From positions 1 to 35,878 of the forward strand of contig DAOSIS010000032.1 of NCBI GenBank assembly GCA_035366835.1: a stretch of 35,878 nucleotides of DNA, given 5' to 3'. Every line of letters starts with the position of its first letter. The first letter of the stretch is position 1. The position numbers were made by a program, and so were the translations under genes. Under the pieces are notes generated by a model. The model was not told the origin of the DNA and ran no database searches. It saw only the letters and a program-made list of their open reading frames with translations. Below, piece by piece: positions 14,337-23,267 of the stretch. This DNA is from UBA6109 sp035366835. GTDB taxonomy: Bacteria > Desulfobacterota > Syntrophia > Syntrophales > UBA6109.

Positions 14337-14577
14337 GGTGTCCGGTCCTCCTCGGCTGCCGCCGGCGGCTTTCGTCCCGGAAACCGGAATCCGCGCAGCG
14401 GCGCATGATGGGATGGTACCAGAATATGCACGAAGGAGCGAAGGGAAATCTGCGTCCCGTCTCTTCGTGATCTTGCAATCGTCAACGCAGGCGCCTGCGC
14501 CTTCTAAGCATTTTCGATGCCCCCGATCAGGAATCGGTCAATTGATGCCTCCCGCCCTTCCATCGTACAAAAGAAGC

Positions 14578-16038
14578 ATGGCTCCGCTCAAGATGCTTCG
14601 GAAGGTCAGCGACGTCCTCTGGGAGATCCCGACTTCCTTCAAGCCGGGCATGCGCGTGCCCGCCAGGATCTACGGAACGGAGAAGCTCGTATCGGAAATG
14701 GATGCCGTCGTCTTCGAGCAGGTCACGAACGTCGCCTGCCTGCCGGGCATCGTCCGTTACGCCCTCTGCATGCCGGACGGCCATTCGGGCTACGGGTTCC
14801 CCATCGGCGGCGTGGCGGCCATGGACATCGCAAACGGCGGGGTCATCTCCCCCGGCGGCATCGGATTCGACATCAATTGCGGCATGCGCCTGGTCCTGAC
14901 GAACCTGACGGAGCGGGAGGTCCGGCCGCGCCTCAAGGAGCTCGTGCGGATGCTCTTCCAGCGGGTGCCGGCCGGCGTGGGCAGCGCGGGGTCCGTCCCG
15001 ATCCGCCGGAAGGAGTTCCGCGAGGTCATCGAAAAGGGGGCGCGTTGGTGTCTGGAGCGGGGCTGCGGCTGGCAGGAGGACCTCGACCTGACGGAGTCCG
15101 GCGGCTGCATGGCCGGGGCCGATTCATCCGCCGTCAGCGAACGGGCCATCGACCGCGGCGTCGATCAGGTGGGCACCCTGGGGTCCGGCAACCACTATCT
15201 CGAAATCCAGGTCGCGCGCCGGGAGAACATCGCCGACGAAGAACTGGCGCGGTCGCTGGGCATCCACATCGCTGACCAGGTCGTCGTGATGTTTCACTGC
15301 GGGAGCCGCGGCTTCGGCCATCAGGTCGCGTCGGACTACCTCAGGATCTTCCTGCAGGTGATGGAGCAGAAGTACGGAATCCATGTCACGGACAGGGAAC
15401 TGGCCTGCGCCCCCTTCGACTCTCCGGAGGGGGGGAACTATTTCGCGGCCATGCAGTGCGCCGTCAACATGTCCTTCGCCAACCGGCAAGCCATCCTGCA
15501 CGGCATCCGCGAGGTCTTTTCGTCGGTTTTCGGCCGGCCCGCCGAGCGACTGGGAATGCACATGGTCTATGACGTCGCCCACAATACGGCCCGGATCGAG
15601 GAGCACACCGTGGACGGCGTGAGGAAGAGGCTGCTCGTCCACCGCAAGGGTGCGACGCGGGCCTTCGGTCCCGGCATGGCCGAGCTCCCCGACCGCTACC
15701 GCCGGACCGGACAGCCCGTGATCATCGGAGGAAGCATGGAGACGGGGTCCTATCTCCTGGTCGGCGTCGGCAGCGGGGCGGAGACGTTCTACAGCACCGC
15801 CCACGGCAGCGGCCGCACCATGAGCCGGACCCGGGCGCGGAAGCTCTGGCACGGTCGGAAATTGCAGCAGGACATGGAGAAGCGGGGGATCTACGTGCTG
15901 AGCACGTCCTGGACGGGGCTGGCCGAAGAGGCCCGGGACGCCTACAAGAGCATCGACGAGGTGGTGCGGGCCACGGAGCTGGCGGGGATCAGCAGGCCCG
16001 TCGTCCGTTTTGACCCGATCGGGAACATCAAGGGATAG
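14578..16038 (+). CDS. rtcB: RtcB-family RNA ligase (3'-phosphate RNA splicing ligase)
   Basis: A 486-residue protein from the ATG at 14578, chosen because family members start a few residues before the block LWEIPTSFKPGMRVPARIYG. A start at 14545 is also possible, and neither has a strong ribosome site. Signature blocks are MPDGHSGYGFPIGGVAAMD, GGIGFDINCGMRL with the metal-binding Cys101, LGSGNHYLEIQ, HCGSRGFGHQV and LLVHRKGATRAFGPG with the guanylated His355. RtcB joins RNA 2',3'-cyclic or 3'-phosphate ends to 5'-OH ends using GTP and Mn2+. In bacteria it repairs cleaved RNAs such as tRNAs. The archease gene starts 5 bases after its stop, so this is an intact rtcB-archease operon. No RtcA or RtcR lies nearby. 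Confidence 0.95.
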   Translation: MAPLKMLRKVSDVLWEIPTSFKPGMRVPARIYGTEKLVSEMDAVVFEQVTNVACLPGIVRYALCMPDGHSGYGFPIGGVAAMDIANGGVISPGGIGFDINCGMRLVLTNLTEREVRPRLKELVRMLFQRVPAGVGSAGSVPIRRKEFREVIEKGARWCLERGCGWQEDLDLTESGGCMAGADSSAVSERAIDRGVDQVGTLGSGNHYLEIQVARRENIADEELARSLGIHIADQVVVMFHCGSRGFGHQVASDYLRIFLQVMEQKYGIHVTDRELACAPFDSPEGGNYFAAMQCAVNMSFANRQAILHGIREVFSSVFGRPAERLGMHMVYDVAHNTARIEEHTVDGVRKRLLVHRKGATRAFGPGMAELPDRYRRTGQPVIIGGSMETGSYLLVGVGSGAETFYSTAHGSGRTMSRTRARKLWHGRKLQQDMEKRGIYVLSTSWTGLAEEARDAYKSIDEVVRATELAGISRPVVRFDPIGNIKG

Positions 16039-16043
16039 ACGAG

Positions 16044-16475
16044 ATGCCTTACGAGTACCTGGAAGACGTCGCCGTCGCCGACATCGCGTTCCGGGCCTGG
16101 GGCCCTGAGTTGGATGACGTGTTCACAGCGGCCGCGGCGGCGACGACGAAGATCATGGCCGACGATCTCGAAGCCATCCGGCCGCTGGAAACGCGGGAGG
16201 TCGAATTGCGGCAAAGAGAGCCGGACCTCCTCCTTTTCGACTTTCTCCAGGAGATCGTCTACTTCAAGGATGCGGAGAGGCTGTTGCTCCTCGTGGACAG
16301 GATCCGGGTCGCGGCGGAGGGGGCAAGTCTCCTGCTCACGGCGACGCTCAAGGGAGAACGGATCGACCCGGACCGCCACAGCCTCCGGGCCGACGTCAAG
16401 GCGGTCACCCTGCACGGGTTCTCCCTGGTCCGGACGGGCCCATACTGGGAGGCGACGGTTGTTCTCGACATCTGA
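16044..16475 (+). CDS. Archease, RtcB activator
   Basis: A 143-residue protein of the archease family. Diagnostic parts are the N-terminal YEYLEDVAVADIAFRAWG, with Asp residues that form the metal site. The middle LFDFLQEIVYFKDAERLLL and the C-terminal AVTLHGFSLVRTGPYWEATVVLDI also match. Archease promotes multiple turnover of RtcB by aiding guanylation and broadening nucleotide use. It follows rtcB by 5 bases, as expected for partners, and no further gene continues the operon: the next gene is convergent and ends at 16649. The 170 bases between contain GC-rich inverted repeats without a clear T-run. Confidence 0.93.
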   Translation: MPYEYLEDVAVADIAFRAWGPELDDVFTAAAAATTKIMADDLEAIRPLETREVELRQREPDLLLFDFLQEIVYFKDAERLLLLVDRIRVAAEGASLLLTATLKGERIDPDRHSLRADVKAVTLHGFSLVRTGPYWEATVVLDI

Positions 16476-16648
16476 AGGTCCGCAATCATGCGGGCGCCGA
16501 CCGCCTCCGCCTGGCGCCGGAGGGCGGATGCCTCGGTCCTTCACTGATGAAGCGGCAGGGTCCGTGCCGGTGCGCGCGGCGGGTGAACGTGGCGCCTCCC
16601 TCGACCCCTGCCGTTCCCGGCGGGCGGAAACGGCGCTCTCCCGCCCGG

Positions 16649-18808
16649 TCATGTCGCCTTCATGGCGGCGAGGACCGCATCCGGCGTCATCGGCAATCTT
16701 CTCAGCCTGATCCCGGCGGCGCGAAAAACCGCATTGGCCACGGCCGGCGCGACCGGAGGCACGCCCGGCTCGCCGATTCCGCCCGCTGGACCGCCGCCGT
16801 TGACGATGTGGACTTCGATGTCGGGCGTGCCCGCCAGCCGGAGCAGCGGGTAGTTGTGGAAGTTCGACGAGGCAACGCCGCCGGCGGCGAAGCTGATCTT
16901 CTCCATCAGGCCTGCGCTCAGCCCCATGGTGATCCCGCCCTCCATCTGCGCCTCGACCGTGTCTGGATTGACCGCCATGCCGCAGTCGACGGCGCAGACG
17001 ATCCGGTGGACCTTGATCGCGCCGCTGTTTCTGTCGACCGAAACCTCCGCCACCTGCGCGACATAACTTTCGAAGGAGAAGTGCTGGGCAAGCCCCAGGG
17101 CCTCCCCGTACCGGGGCGGTTTGCCCCAGCCCGATCTCTCGGCGACGGTTTCGAGAACGCGGTACGGCCTCGGGTGGTTCTTCAGGAGGCCGAGGCGGAA
17201 TTCCAATGGATCCTTCCCTGCGGCGTAGGCCATCTCGTCCATGAAACTCTCCATGGTGAAACCGTTGTGGGAGTTCCCCACCGAGCGCCAGAAGCCGACG
17301 GGGACCGGCGTGTCCGTCCTCACGTATTCGATCCGGAAATTGGGAAACTCGTACGGCGTTTCGACAATCCCATCGACCGCGGCAGGATCGATCCCGCCCT
17401 TCATCATGGCCGGCATGGCCCGGGAAAAGATGGAGGGAACCGCGATCTTGAGCGACCAGGCGACGAGATTTCCCCTGCCGTCCAGGCTGCCTTCCAGACG
17501 GGTGGCGTTCGCCGGACGGTAGAAATCATTCTTCAGGTCCTCTTCCCGGGTCCAGATGACCTTCACCGGGCGTTGAGCCGCCTTGGAGGCCTCGATCGCC
17601 TCCTCGACGAAGTCCGTTTCGAACCGCCTGCCGAACCCGGTCCCGAGGTAGGTGGTGTGCACCTGGATCCGGTCCGCCGGCAGGCCGGTCATCTTCTTGG
17701 CGAGTTCGAGGACGCCGGTCTGATTCTGCGTGGGAGCCCAGACTTCGCAGGAATCCTTCTTCACCGAGGCCGTGCAGTTCATGGGTTCCATGTTCATATG
17801 GGAGAGGTAGGGCAGCAAGTACACGGCTTCGACTTTCCGGGTTGCGTCTTTCAGCGCCTCCCCCGCGTTGCCCTCGTTCTTTGCGACCAGTCCCTCCTGG
17901 TCGAGTTGCGCCAGAAAGAGCTTTTCGAGGGTTGTATTGTCGAGGGAAGGCTGGACCCCGCCGCTCCATGTGGTCCGGAGGGCCTTCTTGCCCTCCCATG
18001 CGGCGGCGGGCGTGTCTGCCGATACGGCGACCCCTCGCCGGATCCGGGCCACGTTCCTCACGCCGGGGACTTTCCCGGCCGCGGCGGCGTCGTAGGAGAG
18101 GATCTCCGCCCCGAAGAGCGGCGGCCGGTCGACCGTTCCGTAGAGCATGTTCCGGAGCTGGACGTCGATGCCGAAGATCGCCGTCCCGTTGACCTTCGGC
18201 GGAATGTCCGGCCGCGCCGCCGGGGTGCCGATGAGGACGAAGCGCCCTGGCTGCTTCAAACGGGGCGCCTTCGGCAGGGGCAGCCGGGAGGCCGCCTCGG
18301 CCAGCTCTCCATAGGTGAGGGATTTGCCGCTGCGCCGGTTCTTCACCGTGCTCTGCGCGGTTTCGCAATCGCTCTCCGCAACGCCCCACCGGTCGGCGGC
18401 GGCCTTGACCAGCATTTCCCTTGCCGCGGCTGCGGCTTCCCGCAGCGGCGTGAGCATGTGCCGCACGCTGGTGCTCCCCCCCGTTGCCTGCATCTGCCAC
18501 AGGGGGTCCTTGTAGCGGTCGGCGGCGGGCGCCATTTCCACCGTCACGCGGCCCCAATCGGCATCCGCTTCATCGGCTACGATCATCGGCAGGGAGGTGT
18601 GCACCCCTTGCCCCATCTCGGATTTGTTGACCGTAACGATCATCTCGTTCCTGGGCGTGACCCGCAGCCAGGCATTCGGGGCGAAGGGAAGGACTTCCTG
18701 CCTCGCCGCGTACAGGCGGTAGCCGAAGGGCGTGACCGAAACGGCGATCGTCAACCCGGCCCCGGCCGCCGAGGCCTTCAGAAACTCGCGTCTGGTGATC
18801 TCTTTCAT
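16649..18808 (-). CDS. Molybdenum hydroxylase large subunit, isoquinoline 1-oxidoreductase beta-like, Tat-exported
   Basis: A 719-residue protein. It starts at the ATG at 18808 with a twin-arginine signal (TRREFLKASAAGAG), so export in folded form is expected. The xanthine-oxidase-family pattern of the IorB/aldehyde-dehydrogenase type follows: NKSEMGQGVHTSLPMIVADEAD, MNMEPMNCTASV, GTGFGRRFETDFVEEAI, PVGFWRSVGNSHNGF and the terminal GGIGEPGVPPVAPAVANA. That terminal block contains the Glu expected to be the catalytic base near the molybdenum. The cofactor would be molybdopterin cytosine dinucleotide. The substrate (N-heterocycle, aldehyde or other) cannot be deduced. It overlaps the small-subunit gene by 4 bases, and a multihaem cytochrome gene opens the same operon as possible electron acceptor. 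Confidence 0.9.
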   Translation of the reverse strand: MKEITRREFLKASAAGAGLTIAVSVTPFGYRLYAARQEVLPFAPNAWLRVTPRNEMIVTVNKSEMGQGVHTSLPMIVADEADADWGRVTVEMAPAADRYKDPLWQMQATGGSTSVRHMLTPLREAAAAAREMLVKAAADRWGVAESDCETAQSTVKNRRSGKSLTYGELAEAASRLPLPKAPRLKQPGRFVLIGTPAARPDIPPKVNGTAIFGIDVQLRNMLYGTVDRPPLFGAEILSYDAAAAGKVPGVRNVARIRRGVAVSADTPAAAWEGKKALRTTWSGGVQPSLDNTTLEKLFLAQLDQEGLVAKNEGNAGEALKDATRKVEAVYLLPYLSHMNMEPMNCTASVKKDSCEVWAPTQNQTGVLELAKKMTGLPADRIQVHTTYLGTGFGRRFETDFVEEAIEASKAAQRPVKVIWTREEDLKNDFYRPANATRLEGSLDGRGNLVAWSLKIAVPSIFSRAMPAMMKGGIDPAAVDGIVETPYEFPNFRIEYVRTDTPVPVGFWRSVGNSHNGFTMESFMDEMAYAAGKDPLEFRLGLLKNHPRPYRVLETVAERSGWGKPPRYGEALGLAQHFSFESYVAQVAEVSVDRNSGAIKVHRIVCAVDCGMAVNPDTVEAQMEGGITMGLSAGLMEKISFAAGGVASSNFHNYPLLRLAGTPDIEVHIVNGGGPAGGIGEPGVPPVAPAVANAVFRAAGIRLRRLPMTPDAVLAAMKAT

Positions 18809-19260
18809 CGTTTTCCGCCCTCCTTTGCCGCAGTCTTGATCGCCGCCTTGATCCTGGGATAGGTGCCGCAGCGGCAGATGTTTCCGTTCATGAATTCCAT
18901 GATGTCCTGGTCGGTCGGGTCCGGTTTCTTCGCGAGCATCGCCGCCGCCTGCATGATCTGACCCGGCTGGCAGTAGCCGCACTGGGGGACCTGTTCCCTG
19001 ATCCACGCCTTCTTCACCGGATGGTCTTCGGGAAGACCTTCGATGGTCGTGATCTGCTTCCCCTGCACCTGCCGCACGGGCACCTGACAGGACCGCTGCG
19101 CTTCGCCGTCCACGTGCACCGTGCAGGCGCCGCACAGCCCCACGCCGCATCCGAATTTCGTGCCCGTCAGCTTCAGACGTTCCCGGATGACCCACAGCAG
19201 GGGAACGTCGGGCTTCACGTCCACATGGTACGATTTCCCATTGATGGTGAGCCTTGTCAT
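18805..19260 (-). CDS. Molybdenum hydroxylase small subunit with two [2Fe-2S] clusters, IorA-like
   Basis: A 151-residue protein. Residues 1-75 are a plant-ferredoxin-like domain with the cluster motif GCGVGLCGACTVHVDGEAQRSC. Residues 80-145 form the helical second-cluster domain, with QCGYCQPGQIM and NGNICRCGTYPRI. Together these carry electrons from the molybdenum site of the large subunit. It has no signal peptide of its own and probably travels through the Tat system bound to the large subunit. No FAD subunit gene is present, which is typical of the IorAB type that passes electrons to a cytochrome. A good AAGGAGGAA precedes the ATG at 19260. Confidence 0.95.
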   Translation of the reverse strand: MTRLTINGKSYHVDVKPDVPLLWVIRERLKLTGTKFGCGVGLCGACTVHVDGEAQRSCQVPVRQVQGKQITTIEGLPEDHPVKKAWIREQVPQCGYCQPGQIMQAAAMLAKKPDPTDQDIMEFMNGNICRCGTYPRIKAAIKTAAKEGGKR

Positions 19261-19294
19261 AATTCCTCCTTGTGCGTTTTACGAAACAACGGCT

Positions 19295-20386
19295 TCAACC
19301 TCTCCCGAAGGGACAGAGGGGGTGGCGGCATTCGCCGCAATGCATGCACAGGCCGCCGTGCCCGAGGGAGGCCAGTTCCCTTCTGCCGATGCGCTCGCCC
19401 GCAAGAATCCTCGGCAGGACGAGATCGAACACGGTCGTCCGGTGGTAGATGGCGCAGGCGGGGATGCCGAGAATGGGGAGGGGTTCTGCGCGGGCGCCTG
19501 CGGCGGGAAGGTACGCGACCAGAAACATGGCACCGGGCAGTGCGGCTGCTCCGTATGTCACGTCGGCGGCGCCAAGCTTCCGGATCGCCGCCTGCGTCAC
19601 GTCGTCCGGGTCAACGGACATGCCGCCCGTGGTGATGAGCAGGTCGGCACCCGCATCGACCAACTGGCGGAGCTGTCCAGCGATCGCGGCTTCATCGTCG
19701 GGGCAGAAGCGGACGCCGACCATGCCCCCGCCGCATTCCTCCATTTTCCGCCGGACGACCGGCTCGAAAGCGTCTTCGATCCGGCCGTAGTAGACTTCGT
19801 TCCCGGTGATCACGACGCCCGCTTTCGGCCGCCGGAGCGGCCTGACTTCCACGACCCCTCCATAGCGCTGCGCCACGGCGACGGCCTGATCGACCACCCT
19901 CCTCCTGACGACGAGCGGGACCGCCCTCGTTCCCGCGACCATGGTCCCTTTTTTCACGAGCGTATTGTCGTGGAGCGTTGCGCACATGACGTCACCGAGC
20001 ATGTTGAGCCGCAGCAAAGCTTCCCGGCACACCTTCAACAGCCCGTCGGTCGCGGCGACGATGTCGATCTTCCCCTCTCTGGGCGCGCCCTGTCTGACGG
20101 TGCCGGCGCCCATAAGAGCGTCGGCCAGCAGGAGGGCGGCGGCGTCCTCGTGCATTTCGTCCGGGCCCATTTCGAGGACGAAGACGGACTCCTTGCCCAG
20201 TCTTTTCAGGTGTTCGATGTCGGCTTCCCTGATGATATGCCCTCGCCGGTAGGCCCTGCCCTTAAACTCGCCGGGCCGGATCTCCGTGATGTCGTGGGCG
20301 AGCGCCATCCCCACGGCGCCGTCGAGGGGGATCTTGCGGCGGTTTCCCGGCATTTCGACGAATTCCTGAAGGCCTCCTTGCGGCAT
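19295..20386 (-). CDS. Molybdopterin-binding MoeA/MogA-like protein with C-terminal Cys motif
   Basis: A 363-residue protein. The N-terminal part (IPLDGAVGMALAHDITEIRPGEFKGRA) resembles the MoeA opening. The MoaB/MogA-like domain lies at about residues 210-330, with GVVITGNEVYYGRIEDAF and DLLITTGGMSVDPDDVTQAAI, the GxTGG-type molybdopterin-binding pattern. It ends with GHGGLCMHCGECRHPLCPFGRG, four Cys that could bind a metal. Proteins of this shape occur beside molybdenum hydroxylases and are thought to help cofactor insertion or maturation. Here it lies between the cytochrome (10-base gap) and the small subunit (34 bases), supporting a role in maturing this enzyme. The start at 20386 has GAGGTGAGGG upstream; an internal ATG at 20353 lacks a well-placed site. 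Confidence 0.85.
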   Translation of the reverse strand: MPQGGLQEFVEMPGNRRKIPLDGAVGMALAHDITEIRPGEFKGRAYRRGHIIREADIEHLKRLGKESVFVLEMGPDEMHEDAAALLLADALMGAGTVRQGAPREGKIDIVAATDGLLKVCREALLRLNMLGDVMCATLHDNTLVKKGTMVAGTRAVPLVVRRRVVDQAVAVAQRYGGVVEVRPLRRPKAGVVITGNEVYYGRIEDAFEPVVRRKMEECGGGMVGVRFCPDDEAAIAGQLRQLVDAGADLLITTGGMSVDPDDVTQAAIRKLGAADVTYGAAALPGAMFLVAYLPAAGARAEPLPILGIPACAIYHRTTVFDLVLPRILAGERIGRRELASLGHGGLCMHCGECRHPLCPFGRG

Positions 20387-20396
20387 GGCAGATCCC

Positions 20397-22820
20397 TCAC
20401 CTCTTTTTTTGCAGGAAGGGGGTTTCCTCTTTGCCTTCGAGGACCACGGCCCGTGACCTCGCGAAAGGATACTTCCCGACGAGTTCCGACACCGGCAGTT
20501 TCTGGTCCCCCTCCCGCATGAAGTGGATGAGGACCACCGCCGCCCAGTAGTCGTCGGCGTACTTCGTCCCCGCCAACTGCACGGGGACCCCCGGCCGGTT
20601 GACGGTATGGCAGGCCACGCACGTCACGGGCCAGGCATATCCGCCGTCCGGGCTGTACTGCAGGGCCTGTTCATGGGACGTCCGATCGACGGTGGCCGCC
20701 GGCCCCTCGTACCGCACGGGATACAGGCCGTGCATCGATTCATGGCACGACTGGCACGCCAGCGCGCCGTGCGCCTTGGAAAACCGGTAAAGGGCGTACT
20801 TGCCGGGCTGGTCGATGGGGAAGTACTTCCCGCCCTCGCTCTCCACGAAGGGGGCGAGATGGCAGTCCGAGCAATGGGGCTCGCCAGCCGCAAGCCACCA
20901 GTCGCTTCCCGCCGAGACCTCGGGATAGAGGACCGGCATGCCTTTCCCTGCATTCCACGGCAGAAGCCGCAGCCCCGGGCCATCCCCCTTGACGGCCCGG
21001 GCCAGCGGCGCTCCCGCGTTCTGCGCATGATAGGCATGAAGGGGATTTCCCGGCGCATCCGTCGTCGGATCGGCGAAGAACGATCCGAACCGTTTCTCAT
21101 CCCCTCCGGCGACGGCCGCGATCACATCGCGGATCGGCCGGTTCCGGAGCGTCTTTCCCTTCTGCGTCACCGCATCCTGAAGGTCGTCGTGGCGGTAGAG
21201 TTCCCGGGACAGATGGTTGTGGCAATTCGTGCAATAGAGACCGCGGAGACCGCGGACCGGCCGCCGTGTTTCGTCCGTCATGCTCACATTCTCGAGATAC
21301 CATCGGCCGACGGCGTTGAGGAAGAAGGGAGGGGAAACGGCGGGATTCGCATGCGCGTCCCGCCGCAGATAACAGCCGCCCCCGGCCGTTCGCAGATCCT
21401 CGTCGGAAAAGCGGGGATTGCCGTTCCCGTCCGCCACGGCATGGGGATTCGTCTCGAGGCGGTTCATATCCCGGCTCTGCCAGTGCATGGGGTGGCAGAC
21501 CTGGCAGTTCTGGCTGCGGCCCGCCTTGTCGGGCATCGGGACCACGAGGGCATGAACCGAATGGACGGCCTCCGTCAGCGGTCTTGCCCGGACGGTCTTG
21601 TACCCGGTCGCGCCTGGCCGCGGCGACTGGAGATTCCCGGAAATGTTGTCTCCGTGGCAGTCCGCGCAATACACCGGACCCACGGCCCCCAGCCTGTTCG
21701 AAGGGGCGGCGGGGTCGTATTCCCTCAGGAATGCGGTGCCGGAATGCCTGTCGTGGAGCTCGAGAACATTGATGGTCGCGGAAGAGAGCCGCGCCACGTA
21801 CTCGGAGACATCGGCGTAGTTCTCTTTCCAGTAGGCGTATTCCTTCTCGAACAGGGAAAGGCCGCTTCGGCGCGACAATTCGGCCGCCTTGCCGCCTCCC
21901 GAATGGCACAGGGAGCAGTCGGCGATATCGATCGGCTCCGTGCCGAAGAACTCCACGGTCTTCCCGCCGGCCGCCACGGAGCCGCCCTTTTCGTCCCGGA
22001 GCTGAACGACCGCGCGCTGGTACGGCTGAAAGTCTTCGTCCGTGACGGTTCGAATCGAGCCTCTTCTCGTGCTGTCGTTGAAGGCCGTCAGGGGCAGTCC
22101 CAGGGCGTCCCACAGGTGCGAGGCCGTCAGCGTCAGCGGCACGTTCCGCACCTGAGGGACGAGGGAGTCCGTGAAGACGATGTTTCCGCCCCGCTCCCCC
22201 GCATAATCCAGGTATCCGCCGAAGAGATTCTTTCCCGACGGGCCGGAATCGACGTTCACGGGCAGCTCCCTGCCGATGCGGAGCCGCAGGGACGGGTCGG
22301 GATTGTCCGGAAGCGTGCCCGCGGGATCCCGATAGAGGAAGAGGTGGGTCCACACGTAGTTGGCGATGCTGTCACCCGGATCTCCGGCGGAACCGTTTCC
22401 GTCCGTGTCCTTGGGGACCCCCCAGTACTTCATCTTGTTGCCTTCGCTGTAGCGGTTGTCTTCCACGAAGTACGACAGTCTCACCCCGTCGTCCGGAGAC
22501 AGCAGCCGGGGTTTTTCACCGGCCGCACCGGACCGGACGACCTGGGCCTGGATGCTGTTGTAGGGCGGGATAATGCAGCAATAGGAGACGTCGAAGCCCA
22601 CGCAGTGCATGCCCAGTTCGTAGTTGATGAAGATGTTGTATGGGTGGAGCGGCCCGTAGACGGTTCCGCCGCCTGGGGCCGGCGTTCTTGTCGACGCGGG
22701 CGCGAATTCCTGAAGGTCGAACGGTGGTCCTGCCGGGGTCCGTCCGTCCATGCCGGCAGCGGTCGCAAGCGGCAGGAGCAATGCCAGTACCAGGAGAGGT
22801 CTGAAGCGGTGTTTGCGCAT
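20397..22820 (-). CDS. Exported multihaem c-type cytochrome (seven CxxCH sites)
   Basis: An 807-residue protein with a signal peptide (MRKHRFRPLLVLALLLPLATAAG). The first 270 residues contain FINYELGMHCVGFDVSYCCIIPPYN and no CxxCH, so they may form a separate beta domain. Seven haem-binding sites follow: CSLCH, CADCH, CQVCH, CTNCH, CSDCH, CQSCH and CVACH. A segment CYLRRDAH at 21351-21374 could be a degenerate eighth. The protein should be periplasmic or on the outer surface and carry electrons. It is the first gene of a probable operon with the molybdenum hydroxylase genes, so it is a candidate electron acceptor for that enzyme. The frame is open further upstream, but only the ATG at 22820 leads directly into a signal peptide. 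Confidence 0.88.
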   Translation of the reverse strand: MRKHRFRPLLVLALLLPLATAAGMDGRTPAGPPFDLQEFAPASTRTPAPGGGTVYGPLHPYNIFINYELGMHCVGFDVSYCCIIPPYNSIQAQVVRSGAAGEKPRLLSPDDGVRLSYFVEDNRYSEGNKMKYWGVPKDTDGNGSAGDPGDSIANYVWTHLFLYRDPAGTLPDNPDPSLRLRIGRELPVNVDSGPSGKNLFGGYLDYAGERGGNIVFTDSLVPQVRNVPLTLTASHLWDALGLPLTAFNDSTRRGSIRTVTDEDFQPYQRAVVQLRDEKGGSVAAGGKTVEFFGTEPIDIADCSLCHSGGGKAAELSRRSGLSLFEKEYAYWKENYADVSEYVARLSSATINVLELHDRHSGTAFLREYDPAAPSNRLGAVGPVYCADCHGDNISGNLQSPRPGATGYKTVRARPLTEAVHSVHALVVPMPDKAGRSQNCQVCHPMHWQSRDMNRLETNPHAVADGNGNPRFSDEDLRTAGGGCYLRRDAHANPAVSPPFFLNAVGRWYLENVSMTDETRRPVRGLRGLYCTNCHNHLSRELYRHDDLQDAVTQKGKTLRNRPIRDVIAAVAGGDEKRFGSFFADPTTDAPGNPLHAYHAQNAGAPLARAVKGDGPGLRLLPWNAGKGMPVLYPEVSAGSDWWLAAGEPHCSDCHLAPFVESEGGKYFPIDQPGKYALYRFSKAHGALACQSCHESMHGLYPVRYEGPAATVDRTSHEQALQYSPDGGYAWPVTCVACHTVNRPGVPVQLAGTKYADDYWAAVVLIHFMREGDQKLPVSELVGKYPFARSRAVVLEGKEETPFLQKKR

Positions 22821-23267
22821 GAGCGTTTCTTGTTTCCGCGTCTCCGTCTCCGGACGCCGTCTCCGGGACGGTATGCCGCGCTCTTCCATCGAAGAACGCG
22901 AAAGGCGGAGAAAGAACTCTCCGGGGCCTGTCCTTTTGCTTAAGCACGATTGCGGCAGCGTCAAGAAGGCCCTGCGTGCACCCACCGGCCGCAAGGCTCC
23001 GGCGGGAGCACAGGTGAGGCGGAATCAGCGATCGGTAAGCGCCCGATTTCAAAGGGGATGAAGATGCGGGAAAAGGCAGGAGGTTCTTCTGCCCTAGAAA
23101 ATGCCTACGATTATCCTATGAATAATCCGCCTCTCTCGGGATGCAGAAAGAAGGGAGCGCACGGCCGGCGAGACGCGGCCGGCGGCCCTTTCCTTTACAG
23201 GAAGCGCATCGTGCGTAGTATAATCCTAGTTGAAAGCTCATTCTGTGCGCGGGCAGGTGGTTTCTCC
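22821..23267. other. Divergent intergenic region between cytochrome and MFS genes
   Basis: About 450 bases must hold promoters for the cytochrome operon (minus) and the exporter (plus, listed separately). A 10-base palindrome TGCTTAAGCA stands at 22937-22946, about 120 bases before the cytochrome start. No gene with family resemblance was recognised. Confidence 0.4.
23194..23224 (+). promoter_or_regulatory. Possible promoter of the MFS exporter
   Basis: A perfect -10 TATAAT lies at 23219-23224, 43 bases before the start codon. The best -35 is TTTACA (23194-23199) with a long 19-base spacer. Confidence 0.5.

Noticed and set aside
16476..16648. GC-rich inverted repeats between archease and the hydroxylase gene as terminators
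   Set aside because: The stems are imperfect and no T-run follows on either strand.
20523..22943. Very long open frame on the plus strand opposite the multihaem cytochrome
   Set aside because: It is a by-product of GC-rich third positions. It has no recognisable domains, whereas the minus strand has a signal peptide and seven CxxCH sites.
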